Shown here piece by piece: positions 17,224-25,343 of a stretch of 35,605 nt of DNA. Position numbers and translations under genes: made by a program. The DNA is taken from the NCBI GenBank assembly GCA_012963885.1, contig DTUY01000013.1, forward strand, positions 1 through 35,605. The letters run 5' to 3'. The notes beneath the pieces are model-generated. The model did not search any database, was not told the origin of the DNA, and worked only from the letters and a program-made list of their open reading frames with translations. This DNA comes from Candidatus Poribacteria bacterium. GTDB taxonomy: Bacteria > Poribacteria > WGA-4E > UBA9662. Every line of letters begins with the position of its first letter. The first letter of the stretch is position 1.

Positions 17224-17224
17224 T

Positions 17225-17623
17225 TTACTTATCTCTTGTGTAACTTGCATGGACTACCGTTTTAATCCCACCGCGAATGTTAAAGTCTCCTTCAATTTCA
17301 ACTTTACGTGGATTGCAGGAAGCAACAAAATCTTCCATAATCTTATTTATGACGTGCTCATGGAAGATTCCAACATCACGATAGAAGTGAAAGTATTCCT
17401 TTAAAGACTTCAGTTCTACACAATATTTGTCGGGTACGTAAGAGATCGTAATGTTTGCAAAATCAGGCAATCCTGTTTTCGGACAAACTGCTGTAAATTC
17501 CGGATTAGAGATATCGACGGTGTATTCTTTATCGTTGTAAGCATTCTCCCATGTTTCAATCTTTGGTGTTACCATTTCACGAATGGTGGCTTGCAAACTC
17601 TCATAAGATGATGGATTTTTCAT
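17225..17623 (-). CDS. queF: NADPH-dependent preQ0 reductase (7-cyano-7-deazaguanine reductase)
   Basis: QueF reduces the nitrile of preQ0 to the aminomethyl group of preQ1 in queuosine synthesis. At 132 residues it is the short, unimodular type. EFTAVCPKTGLPDFA contains the thioimide-forming C47 and the proton-donor D54. VELKSLKEYFHFYRD is the QueF NADPH-binding motif, followed by H88 and E89 in GIFHEH. The ATG at 17623 is preceded by GGGGAAA. No other queuosine gene is nearby. It is the last gene of the minus-strand run that includes the NadD-like and Gfo/Idh genes. Confidence 0.95.
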   Translation of the reverse strand: MKNPSSYESLQATIREMVTPKIETWENAYNDKEYTVDISNPEFTAVCPKTGLPDFANITISYVPDKYCVELKSLKEYFHFYRDVGIFHEHVINKIMEDFVASCNPRKVEIEGDFNIRGGIKTVVHASYTRDK

Positions 17624-17720
17624 AATCTTGGTTTCCCCGTAAAATACACTTGATAACTACACGCAAAACCCATACCATCTCCACAGCGCCAGCGTCAAAA
17701 ACCCAATCTTACCCATACTA

Positions 17721-18785
17721 CTACATAAGCTTTCGGATATATTGTTCGGAAACTTCAAGATCCTTGACGCCATCAGTTGCGGGAGAAATTGTCGGTTGAC
17801 CATTCTTGATACAGTGGACAAAATGCCGCGCCTGTTCCAGAAAAGACCAATGCTGAGGGAGAACAGGGCGAATTTCTTGCGCATATTTCTGGTTTCCAAA
17901 ACCAGTATTTTTATAAATAGTGACATCGCCGGCCCGTTGACGTGCCATTGGCGCGGGCAGATCTAGCTGGATGAGTCCACCATCAAAACCAATTCTGTAA
18001 TGTTCTTCCCATCGATCCCTATGACCACAAGGTGCCATCTCAAGCGTACATGGCACTCCACTTTCTGATATTGCCACCAGCAGTCGGGATTTCGGATCCA
18101 CATAATCAACTGTATAATCTTCATCAATGAGGTAACGCAATAGATTTACTTGATGGATAAAAAAATTAATGAATCCAATATACTGTTGTCCAAAGTCACC
18201 CATCCATTCTGGTGTGGTTTCTGCAGTTTGACCTTCATATTGTTCAGCAGAATCTCCCATGTTAATTGGTGATTCAATTTGATAATTCCAGTCACCAGAC
18301 GGCATTGTAATCCGAACGTATGTCATGCTTCCAGCTTCACCGGACGCTTTCCAGTCTAAAACCGTCTGGCGGACAATTTTTGCTGCCGGGTCATGACGTT
18401 TCATATATCCAACCTGATAGATAAGCTGATTATCATCAGCAAGCTGTACCAGATGCCGTGCCGAGGCGGATTGAATACAAATTGGTTTCTCGGTAGCAGT
18501 GTGTTTGCCGCTGGACAGCAAATCCTTTACCAACGAATAAAAAAAATGAAACCCCATAATACCAACCACGGCATCAATTTCGGCTTTTTCAAGCAAGCTA
18601 TGATGATCGACATAAACCTCTTGAATTCCGTACTTTTCGGCTACTGCTTTTGCCGTTTCAGCACGTCCTTCTGCCAAAGCGACTAACTCACAATCTCCAA
18701 TTGTTGCATAGTTAGCAATATGAGCCAATTGACCCATGTAACCCGCTCCCACAAAACCGAGACGTACTTTATTACCATTGTTCAT
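17721..18785 (-). CDS. Gfo/Idh/MocA family NAD(P)-dependent oxidoreductase
   Basis: The protein has 354 residues. The Rossmann nucleotide-binding GFVGAGYMGQ is at 10-19 and the catalytic-region TEKPI is at 98-102. EKP carries the conserved lysine of this family. The C-terminal domain is the usual mixed alpha/beta substrate domain, with a FINFFIHQVNLLRYL segment holding the histidine often used in catalysis. Substrates are typically sugars, inositols or related polyols and cannot be named here. It starts 21 bases after the VOC gene and belongs to the same minus-strand run. It is only distantly similar to the second Gfo/Idh protein at 25344-26384. Confidence 0.85.
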   Translation of the reverse strand: MNNGNKVRLGFVGAGYMGQLAHIANYATIGDCELVALAEGRAETAKAVAEKYGIQEVYVDHHSLLEKAEIDAVVGIMGFHFFYSLVKDLLSSGKHTATEKPICIQSASARHLVQLADDNQLIYQVGYMKRHDPAAKIVRQTVLDWKASGEAGSMTYVRITMPSGDWNYQIESPINMGDSAEQYEGQTAETTPEWMGDFGQQYIGFINFFIHQVNLLRYLIDEDYTVDYVDPKSRLLVAISESGVPCTLEMAPCGHRDRWEEHYRIGFDGGLIQLDLPAPMARQRAGDVTIYKNTGFGNQKYAQEIRPVLPQHWSFLEQARHFVHCIKNGQPTISPATDGVKDLEVSEQYIRKLM

Positions 18786-18806
18786 AAATTTTCTCTATAT
18801 TGTATT

Positions 18807-19244
18807 TTATGTCCCTATTTCGACTAATTCCAAAGTAATACCATCGGGATCAAGAAAATATACTGATTTGATAATTTTACCTGGACTAGCACCAGTTACC
18901 ACTGGTTGCGATTTGAATCTTACATTCCTTGATAATAGTTCTTCATATGTTTGACTTAAGTCATCAACTCGAAAAGCAATGTGAGCACTACCCACGTCAC
19001 ATGTCCTTGTATCAAGGGACTTACCAACGGGAGATAGGTATTCAATCAATTCAATCACCTGACCGAAAGCCTCGAGATGAACAATCCGAAGTTTGGCGTT
19101 GTCGATTTGTGTCACACTATGATCAGTTGACTCTTGAACGGTAGTATCTGATATAATTTGCATGCCAAGAACTCCAACATAGAAGTCAAGTGATTGCTCA
19201 AGATCTTTGACTGTAAAGCTGAAATGGTGAACTGCTCTAATCAC
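18807..19244 (-). CDS. VOC (glyoxalase/dioxygenase-like) family protein
   Basis: The protein has 145 residues with two beta-alpha-beta-beta-beta modules. It starts with AVHHFSFTVKDLEQSLDFY, has SAHIAFRVDDL at the second module, and ends with FLDPDGITLELVE. The N-terminal histidine, the central VIELIEY glutamate, the AHIAFRV histidine and the final glutamate could form a divalent metal site, as in glyoxalase I and methylmalonyl-CoA epimerase. The reaction is unknown. The start is GTG at 19244, overlapping the NadD-like stop by four bases (GTGA), which indicates translational coupling and supports this unusual start. Confidence 0.82.
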   Translation of the reverse strand: MIRAVHHFSFTVKDLEQSLDFYVGVLGMQIISDTTVQESTDHSVTQIDNAKLRIVHLEAFGQVIELIEYLSPVGKSLDTRTCDVGSAHIAFRVDDLSQTYEELLSRNVRFKSQPVVTGASPGKIIKSVYFLDPDGITLELVEIGT

Positions 19245-19987
19245 ATGTGATGGGATCGATTGATGGCCTTTTGGTAATAATCAATAACTAACTGTTTGAT
19301 TTCAGCAGGAACCAGATCAGATATTGATTGACCGCTTTCCAATCTTGACCGAATATCTGTTGAGGATACATCTGCGTGAAAATCACTTAATCCAATTAAA
19401 TCAATCTTGTCCGCATAGACCTGCCTATTTGGAAACGACAGAAAATCGCAGATGGCTTTGGCATCATGATTGCCACGATTTGCCACAATTAGGCGACACT
19501 GGCTGAAAAGTTGGTCTAGCTCAGCATAAATATCCGTATAGTACTTACAATCAAAAATGCGGACAAAGGTATCATATCCAACGATAAAGTAAAACTCTGT
19601 TTTGCTAGGGAAGACCGACTTAAGCGCCTCGATTTTTTCGATATAGCGACCGTGACTTGAAACAGCGACTGAAAAATTGCCCTGCTTTTTGGCATAATAT
19701 GACAACGTGATTAACCGCTTAGTAAGCGGTAGCCCAAAAACCTCCTTGTCAACATTTGCTTTAGCTAGAACCAACAGCACTTCGTCCAACTCGAATCTGG
19801 ATTGAGCCGCATGAATCATCTCTACATGCGAAATTGTCATTGGATTGAAGGAACCAGAAAAGATGCCAAGTTTATTTCCCTGTTCAGTAATCCGATTCCT
19901 CGCTTGGTAGATTCTCCTAATTTGGGGGACACCATTCGAATCCAGCTGATCAATCAATCCCTCAATTTTTTGTTGAGAAAGTTCCAC
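19241..19987 (-). CDS. NadD-like nicotinate/nicotinamide-nucleotide adenylyltransferase family protein
   Basis: This is a cytidylyltransferase-fold protein of 248 residues. The nucleotide-binding GIFSGSFNPMTISH is at 41-54, with TISH in place of the usual HxGH (the T/HxxH form occurs in the family). The second signature, SSTDIRSRL followed by LVPAEIKQLVIDYY, matches the NadD ISSTxIR ending. An extra helix of about 38 residues precedes the core. It may be the NAD-pathway adenylyltransferase or a paralogue acting on another nucleotide. It is between the acylphosphatase fusion (16 bases upstream) and the overlapping VOC gene. Confidence 0.75.
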   Translation of the reverse strand: MELSQQKIEGLIDQLDSNGVPQIRRIYQARNRITEQGNKLGIFSGSFNPMTISHVEMIHAAQSRFELDEVLLVLAKANVDKEVFGLPLTKRLITLSYYAKKQGNFSVAVSSHGRYIEKIEALKSVFPSKTEFYFIVGYDTFVRIFDCKYYTDIYAELDQLFSQCRLIVANRGNHDAKAICDFLSFPNRQVYADKIDLIGLSDFHADVSSTDIRSRLESGQSISDLVPAEIKQLVIDYYQKAINRSHHM

Positions 19988-20003
19988 TGTTTAACTTGTA
20001 TCT

Positions 20004-20942
20004 CTAGAAATGAATTTCAAAGATCTGGTATTGTTCGGTGAGTGGACGTTCTTGGATCTTGACATCGGTAACTCTAGCGATCGCTGGACCTTTTTTAACC
20101 AACTTAATGAATTGGCCGAGTTCCAGTTTGTTCCCTTCTGCAACCACTTCAACTTGTCCGTTTGGCAGATTCTTGGCATATCCGACTAGCCCTAGTTCTT
20201 TGGCACTTCGTTTAGTGAAGTAGCGGAATCCAACCCCCTGCACCTTACCACTAATCATAATGTATAACTGCATTCTTCGATTCACTTCAATTATCAGCTT
20301 TACTCTTGTACCCAGTGGAGGGAGCAGTTGATCGTTTTTCCTGTATGTGTTCTCGACGGCTTCAGGCAATGGTACTTGAAAAAGGGCACTCGCGTCAAGA
20401 TTCTGAAGCGAAACGATACTATTGCTGACGAAAGCCTGTGGAATCATTTTGTCTTCATCATCGCTTTCTAAATCGTAAACTTGACGTGATCCAGAAAATA
20501 TCCATGCCACGTATGGCATCGTCTTTTTCGTTTTTACATTGTAAAGTAGTTCTTCCGCTCGAACTCGCGTCTTCTTATTGTCAATAATCCACTCGACATC
20601 AATCAAAAATCCGGTTCCTTTCGGTGCAACCATTTGGCCAGAATCTTCATTGTAAATTGAAGGTGATCCCCTTTCCACGCCAAGAGAGAGAACTGTTTCG
20701 AAAATTGCTTTGGGATCTTCGTCAGCAACAATAATGCTTTCATACTCCTTGCCACCTTTAGAGCAAACAAGAAACTCGACTATCCCTTTTAGATGATCAT
20801 CATATTGCCCAAGTCCTTTCGATATTTCACCGTTAAGAATAAATTTTTTTTCCTCCAAAAACAAATCGATTTTTTCCTCAGTAAAGATATTAGAGACGAT
20901 GAAAAACGAGAACCATAGGATCAGCATCAGATACCTTAACAT
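20004..20942 (-). CDS. Secreted YdjY-like domain fused to a C-terminal acylphosphatase
   Basis: The protein has 312 residues. A signal peptide (residues 1-21) is followed by a YdjY-type domain, about residues 25-220, ending in GTRVKLIIEV. The last 90 residues are a complete acylphosphatase: SGKVQGVGFRYF with the phosphate-binding R240 and GYAKNLPNG with the catalytic N258. Acylphosphatases are usually free-standing cytosolic proteins of about 90 residues, so an exported fusion is unusual. A methionine at residue 224 begins the acylphosphatase part exactly, so internal initiation cannot be excluded. The ATG follows the TPR gene's TAG directly, with no gap, so translation is coupled. Confidence 0.75.
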   Translation of the reverse strand: MLRYLMLILWFSFFIVSNIFTEEKIDLFLEEKKFILNGEISKGLGQYDDHLKGIVEFLVCSKGGKEYESIIVADEDPKAIFETVLSLGVERGSPSIYNEDSGQMVAPKGTGFLIDVEWIIDNKKTRVRAEELLYNVKTKKTMPYVAWIFSGSRQVYDLESDDEDKMIPQAFVSNSIVSLQNLDASALFQVPLPEAVENTYRKNDQLLPPLGTRVKLIIEVNRRMQLYIMISGKVQGVGFRYFTKRSAKELGLVGYAKNLPNGQVEVVAEGNKLELGQFIKLVKKGPAIARVTDVKIQERPLTEQYQIFEIHF

Positions 20943-23021
20943 CTAATTTATTCCTTTCAATTTGTTGATCTTTTCAAGTGCCTTTTTACCCTGACGACTG
21001 TTTGGCGCTATATCAACAGTTTTTTCATATGCTTGAAGTGCAAGGACCTTTTGACCAGTTCTTTCGTATACTAGCGCCAAATTGTAGTATGTTTTTTCCC
21101 AATTGGGTCGAATTTCAAGGGAACGTTGATAATACTCAACTGCGCGTTGAAGTTCGCCGTTGAGGTAAAGTGTATAGGCATAGTTCATTAAAATTTCAGC
21201 ATCATTGGGACGAATCTTGATTGCCAACTCAAGTGCTTTTTTAGCTCTTCGCCACAATCGGTCCTGGTCATGTGAAAGACATAGGAACGCATAGTCCTTC
21301 AATGCTTCAACATTGCTTGGATCCACTTTAATTACTTTTGCGAAGGAAGAAATTGCTAATTGGAATTGTCCACTATTCGCATACTTTTCACCAAGATAAA
21401 GATGAGGACGAGAATCAGTTGGATCAAGTTCAGCCGCCTTATTAAATTCTGACATTGCCTGTTGTACATTCCCCATGCGGTCGAAAACAACTCCCAGCGC
21501 GTGGTGCGCACCTGCTGAATTCGGATCCAATTGAACTGCACGTGTCAGATCCTCCATTACAAGTTCAGGTTCATAAAGTAGCACCTTAGCTGAGCCAAAG
21601 GTAAAATTAGACATAAATAGTCCTCGACGATAATATGGTTCCGCATTCTGTGGATCAAGCTGAATTGCCTTCTCATAAAAACGGATGGATTTCAACATTC
21701 CTTGACGGTCGTACAATGCCCCAAGTTTAAGATTATATTTGGCGACATCAGGTGCTAATTTAACAGCACGGTCAGCATGTTCAACCGCTTTTTTCGATAA
21801 ATTTTCTGATTTTTCTATTAAACCTTCTCTTTTTTTCTGTTGAAATTGGTAATCATAGAATTGGGAAAGCTGATAATGAATTTCAGGCTGATCCGCATTA
21901 ATTGCCAGAATTTGGTCAGCAATCTTTATAAATTCTTCTTGATTATTTTGGCGTTGGTAGGTTTCAGCTAGTTTAAGCAACAACTCAAGTTGGACGTTAC
22001 CTAGAGCAACTGATTCTTCAAACTCTGAGACTGCCTTCTGTGTTTCCGCCTGTTCTTCATACAACTGACCAAGCAAAAACCGCACGTTTGCGTTAGTTGG
22101 ATCTAGCGACTTAGCTTTTTGCAGATGAAAAATTGATTGTTCTATTTCACCAATCTTGTTGCATAGTTTTCCTGCAAAATACTGCAAATGTGCGCTATTC
22201 GGCTTTGCCTTTAAAATCTGTCTCAGGATTGATGATGCTTGCAGACTACTCACATTTTTCAATCGATTAACAACTTGAGCGTACTGCGTATCGGCACTCA
22301 TCCCACTACGCAATGCCAGAATAGCGTTTCGGCCATCATCATTATCAAGAAAAATATGCGCAAGTTGATACCGTACAATTGGATTATTGGGATCAAGTTT
22401 TTTCCCTTTCCTATATTGTTCGATTGCTTGATCAGCCATCTTCTGAAGCGCATAAATTTGACCTAATTCATAATATGCTTGGGCCAAGGATTTATCGTAG
22501 TCAATCGCCTGCAAAAAGGCATTTTCAGCAGCATCCAAAACACCAAGTCTTCGGTAAATCTGACCCATTTCAAAATGACACGCTGTCGATTTAGGATGCA
22601 GATCTCTTACCTTTTCGTAGTGAACGATGGCTTGTTCGTACTTATAATGATTCTGGAAGTACCTAGCCAGTTGCAAATGTGCTTGCCAAATACTGGAATT
22701 CGTCGTCACACACTGCTGAAAAAGGGGGAATGCTTTGCTTTCCTGATCATCAGCCAGATAAGTGTAAGCTAAGACGTAGATAACAATTGGATTTTTAGGT
22801 TGTTTTTCATGAGCTTTCCGATAAACATTTAACGGCACTTTAATCTGATTTGTCTTGGCTGCATAATCTATCATCTTCTGATGCATTTCAAGGTTTTTCG
22901 GATCTTTCTGTACGCGAGTACGGTAACGTTGAACAGCTTGATCAAATGCTAGATCTTGCGACAAGACTGTCGAAAAGTTAATTGACAGAAAGGAAAACAG
23001 TACTAAGCAGAATTTCTTCAT
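20943..23021 (-). CDS. Exported tetratricopeptide repeat protein
   Basis: This is a 692-residue protein with a signal peptide (MKKFCLVLFSFLS, ending around SQD). It consists almost entirely of TPR units, recognisable by recurring DP-N-A positions, for example AIQLDPQNAEPYYRRG and AAELDPTDSRPHLYLGEKY. I count roughly 15-17 repeats over the length. Such a superhelix would act as a protein-protein scaffold in the periplasm or at the envelope. The frame extends upstream to a TTG at 23072, but the ATG at 23021 begins a proper signal peptide and is preferred. It starts the minus-strand run containing the acylphosphatase, NadD-like, VOC, Gfo and queF genes. Confidence 0.85.
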   Translation of the reverse strand: MKKFCLVLFSFLSINFSTVLSQDLAFDQAVQRYRTRVQKDPKNLEMHQKMIDYAAKTNQIKVPLNVYRKAHEKQPKNPIVIYVLAYTYLADDQESKAFPLFQQCVTTNSSIWQAHLQLARYFQNHYKYEQAIVHYEKVRDLHPKSTACHFEMGQIYRRLGVLDAAENAFLQAIDYDKSLAQAYYELGQIYALQKMADQAIEQYRKGKKLDPNNPIVRYQLAHIFLDNDDGRNAILALRSGMSADTQYAQVVNRLKNVSSLQASSILRQILKAKPNSAHLQYFAGKLCNKIGEIEQSIFHLQKAKSLDPTNANVRFLLGQLYEEQAETQKAVSEFEESVALGNVQLELLLKLAETYQRQNNQEEFIKIADQILAINADQPEIHYQLSQFYDYQFQQKKREGLIEKSENLSKKAVEHADRAVKLAPDVAKYNLKLGALYDRQGMLKSIRFYEKAIQLDPQNAEPYYRRGLFMSNFTFGSAKVLLYEPELVMEDLTRAVQLDPNSAGAHHALGVVFDRMGNVQQAMSEFNKAAELDPTDSRPHLYLGEKYANSGQFQLAISSFAKVIKVDPSNVEALKDYAFLCLSHDQDRLWRRAKKALELAIKIRPNDAEILMNYAYTLYLNGELQRAVEYYQRSLEIRPNWEKTYYNLALVYERTGQKVLALQAYEKTVDIAPNSRQGKKALEKINKLKGIN

Positions 23022-23049
23022 ACAGACAACCGTATCACATAAATAAAAT

Positions 23050-23079
23050 TTGACACAACCTATTCTTAACAAGTAAAAT
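23050..23079 (+). promoter_or_regulatory. Candidate sigma-70-like promoter for the selenoprotein candidate
   Basis: A perfect TTGACA (23050-23055) and TAAAAT (23074-23079) are separated by 18 bases. The expected start is near 23086, about 30 bases before the gene's ATG. It lies in the short gap divergent from the TPR gene. Confidence 0.5.
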
Positions 23080-23117
23080 TGCAGCTAGCATATCAATTTT
23101 AGGGGGGATGTGAAATT

Positions 23118-23465
23118 ATGCGTTTGGTAAAATTACTTTCTTTACTTGCTTCAATAACAATACTTTTCATTAGCTGCGCCTCTGAACATAAGCTAGAAAC
23201 AACTTCAACAAAAAATGAAAACACTGAGACGTCAGAAGTGACAACAACTACGCAGCAGGTCTCTTTGACTGTCAATGGAATGATCTGAGGGATCAGCTGT
23301 GTAGCTAGAGTGCGGTCCGCACTCACGAACATTGAAGGAGTTGTCAGTGCCAACGTTTCTATGCCTGACAAAGCAATTGTGGAAATTGAACCCGATAAAG
23401 TCAAGAAACAGCAGCTTATCAGTGCTATCAAAAATGCGGGTTATTCAGCAATCGTAAACAGCTAA
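23118..23465 (+). CDS. Probable selenoprotein: HMA-domain lipoprotein with in-frame TGA (Sec57)
   Basis: The frame from ATG 23118 to TAA 23463 is open except for one TGA at 23286-23288. Before it is a lipoprotein signal (lipobox FISC, C20), a Thr-rich linker and the strand VSLTVNGMI. After it the frame continues GISCVARVRSALTNIEGVV, then VSMPDKAIVEIEPDKV and LISAIKNAGYSAIV. This is a complete heavy-metal-associated (HMA) fold, with the TGA at the first metal-binding cysteine (GM-x-C) and the second cysteine at residue 61. A SECIS-like hairpin follows the TGA, so selenocysteine is the best reading, giving 115 residues with Sec57. AGGGGGG lies 10 bases before the ATG. It would sit on the outer face of a membrane and bind or transfer a metal. 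A Cys-to-stop mutation is the main alternative. Confidence 0.75.
23286..23324 (+). promoter_or_regulatory. Bacterial SECIS-like element (TGA plus downstream hairpin)
   Basis: After the TGA at 23286-23288, GAGTGC (23308-23313) pairs perfectly with GCACTC (23319-23324) around the loop GGTCC (23314-23318). An extra G-C pair could narrow the loop to GTC. The loop starts 25 bases after the TGA and has G at its first two positions, as bacterial SECIS elements require. The loop resembles the GGUC loop of E. coli fdhF. Confidence 0.7.
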
Positions 23466-23490
23466 AAAAGTCTTCTCAGGAAGGATCTTC

Positions 23491-24351
23491 TCATCTGCGC
23501 TTAGCTTCAGCTCCATGTGCGATTGGGGTTCCTCCAATCCAGCGCTCGTCAGCCTCGTCATCTGCCGGCTGATATCGAGTATCCAAGCTCAGACGAATCC
23601 GATTGTTGGTAGACTTGTTATCAAGTGAGCAGTGCATTGTATGCATTGAGAACACGATTAGATCCCCCATTTTAAAGTCAGTTGTTAACCATTTCCCTCC
23701 AAATTTCTCTTGTACTTCAACAGGGTTTTGGGTATACCAACCACCGTACTTCTTGTTAGTTTTGTCATCATCTACATCGATTGAACCGTAGGTGTTAATC
23801 AATCCTCCAAATTTATGGGAGCCGCGTAGAATAGCTAACGATCCTTCAACTTTAGGGACATTGGCAAGCGGAGTCCAACTGGTATGAAGATTTTTTGATC
23901 CCCTTCCCATGTACACCCAATCGTAATGGCAACCAGTTGACACGCCAACCCCGACGATTCTTACCCAGATAAAATCGAAAGCTTGAACCTTTTTCCCAAA
24001 GAAGATTTCATAGAATTCGGTCATTTTTCCCTGGTGGACAAGTTGCCGAACCGCACGCCCCTCACGGTAACTTGTTCGATCAATTTCTGTTTTTAAACTT
24101 GGATTAACACCTTCACCAATCAAATAATCATCGTCAATTTGGTTATTAACTGCCATTTTCAGTAATAACTCATGCCTGGCTTTCAAGATAAGATCTTTAT
24201 CTAAGATGCCACGCAACAAAAGGTAGCCATCCTCCTTCATCCTATCACGCAAAGCTCGACCGTCTTTGAGAATATCGTTCGATGAACGCAACTCACCAAA
24301 TCTATCAGAATGGGTATTGAATTGGTATCCACATGATGTCCACTGCTTCAA
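23491..24351 (-). CDS. Phytanoyl-CoA dioxygenase (PhyH) family protein, copy 2
   Basis: This is an Fe(II)/2-oxoglutarate-dependent oxygenase of the PhyH family. The HxD iron motif is in GCHYDWVYMGRG, and the distal histidine is in FSMHTMHCSLDN. The 2-oxoglutarate-binding arginine is in NRIRLSLDTRYQP. EGSLAILRGSHKFG is the typical segment after the first motif. The closest paralogue is the next gene, 24428-25312, and most blocks are identical. The start is uncertain. I use TTG at 24351, because GGAGG lies five bases upstream and the N-terminus then aligns with copy 1 (WTSCGYQF against WSSCGFEF). A TTG at 24363 is also in frame. The substrate is unknown. Confidence 0.85.
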   Translation of the reverse strand: MKQWTSCGYQFNTHSDRFGELRSSNDILKDGRALRDRMKEDGYLLLRGILDKDLILKARHELLLKMAVNNQIDDDYLIGEGVNPSLKTEIDRTSYREGRAVRQLVHQGKMTEFYEIFFGKKVQAFDFIWVRIVGVGVSTGCHYDWVYMGRGSKNLHTSWTPLANVPKVEGSLAILRGSHKFGGLINTYGSIDVDDDKTNKKYGGWYTQNPVEVQEKFGGKWLTTDFKMGDLIVFSMHTMHCSLDNKSTNNRIRLSLDTRYQPADDEADERWIGGTPIAHGAEAKRR

Positions 24352-24427
24352 GGTATCCTCCAAACAATTTAAGTTAACACAGGTAAACTAAACAAAATCA
24401 AAATATAGTACAGAACTTAGGTAGAAT

Positions 24428-25312
24428 CTAACCTCCGTTCCGCTTAGACTGACCTCCATGTGCAATCGGATTTTGACCGACCCAGCGTTCATCCACCGGT
24501 TCATCTGCCGGTTGGTATCGCGTATCTACGCTCAAGCGAATTCGATTTTCAGGTGATTTGTTATCCAGAGAGCAATGCATCGTGTGCATGGTAAAGAGTA
24601 ACAAATCACCTGCTTTGAAGTCGGTGGTTAACCATTTTCCGCCAAACTTTTCCTGTACTTCAACCGGATTTGGGGTATATTGACCTTTATATTTTTTAGT
24701 TGTTCGTTCATCGTCCACATCAATTGAACCGTAGGTGTTAATAAGTTCATCAAACTTATGCGATCCTTCCAGAATAGCGAGGGATCCCTCTATTTTAGGT
24801 ACATCCCCGATAGGAGTCCAACTGGTGTGTAGAAGCTCTGATCCCCTTCCCATATAGACCCAGTCGTAGTGACAACCTGCGGACGATCCAACTCGCGTTG
24901 TTCGAACCCACACAAAGTCTAGAGGACGAACTTCCTTACCCAAAAATTTTCTATAGAATTCGATCATCTCACCTTGATGAACAAGATAGCGGACAGCTTT
25001 TCCTGCCCCCAATTTTTTGGCAAAACCTGTTGCACTCATCGGTTCGCTATCGGATTCCGAGTTGAGTATGGCATCAATTAAAGGATAACTGTGGTCAATG
25101 TCGCCGATTGAATCCAATTTCTCAACCAGCTCATGCCGTGCTTCAATAACTATATCCCGAGCCAGAATCCTACGTAACAGAAGGTAGCCATCCTCCTTCA
25201 TTCTGTGGCGCAGGGCTTGACCATCTTCAAGGATGTCGTTTGAAGACCGCAATTCACCAAACTTTTCCGGTCTGGTATCGAATTCAAAACCACAGGAAGA
25301 CCATTTTCCCAC
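24428..25312 (-). CDS. Phytanoyl-CoA dioxygenase (PhyH) family protein, copy 1
   Basis: The protein has 294 residues. The iron ligands H148 and D150 are in GCHYDWVYMGRG, and H246 is in FTMHTMHCSLDN. The following NRIRLSVDTRYQP carries the arginine for 2-oxoglutarate. It is the intact partner of copy 2, with an extra acidic insertion near residues 84-98 (NSESDSEPMS). The start is GTG at 25312 with GGAG eight bases upstream. It begins 31 bases after the Gfo/Idh gene and precedes copy 2 by 76 bases, so both dioxygenases probably share a transcript with the oxidoreductase, consistent with joint breakdown or modification of one substrate class. Confidence 0.9.
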   Translation of the reverse strand: MGKWSSCGFEFDTRPEKFGELRSSNDILEDGQALRHRMKEDGYLLLRRILARDIVIEARHELVEKLDSIGDIDHSYPLIDAILNSESDSEPMSATGFAKKLGAGKAVRYLVHQGEMIEFYRKFLGKEVRPLDFVWVRTTRVGSSAGCHYDWVYMGRGSELLHTSWTPIGDVPKIEGSLAILEGSHKFDELINTYGSIDVDDERTTKKYKGQYTPNPVEVQEKFGGKWLTTDFKAGDLLLFTMHTMHCSLDNKSPENRIRLSVDTRYQPADEPVDERWVGQNPIAHGGQSKRNGG

Positions 25313-25343
25313 AATAGATTCTCCAATAGATTTCCATCAGCAC

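Noticed and set aside
17657..17926. An 89-residue minus-strand frame overlapping the 3' end of the Gfo/Idh gene
   Set aside because: It is a shifted-frame shadow of the oxidoreductase without a recognisable domain or ribosome site.
23099..23431. A 110-residue frame on the minus strand with hydrophobic, Ser/Thr-rich sequence
   Set aside because: It is the antisense shadow of the HMA selenoprotein candidate, whose sense frame gives a recognisable domain.
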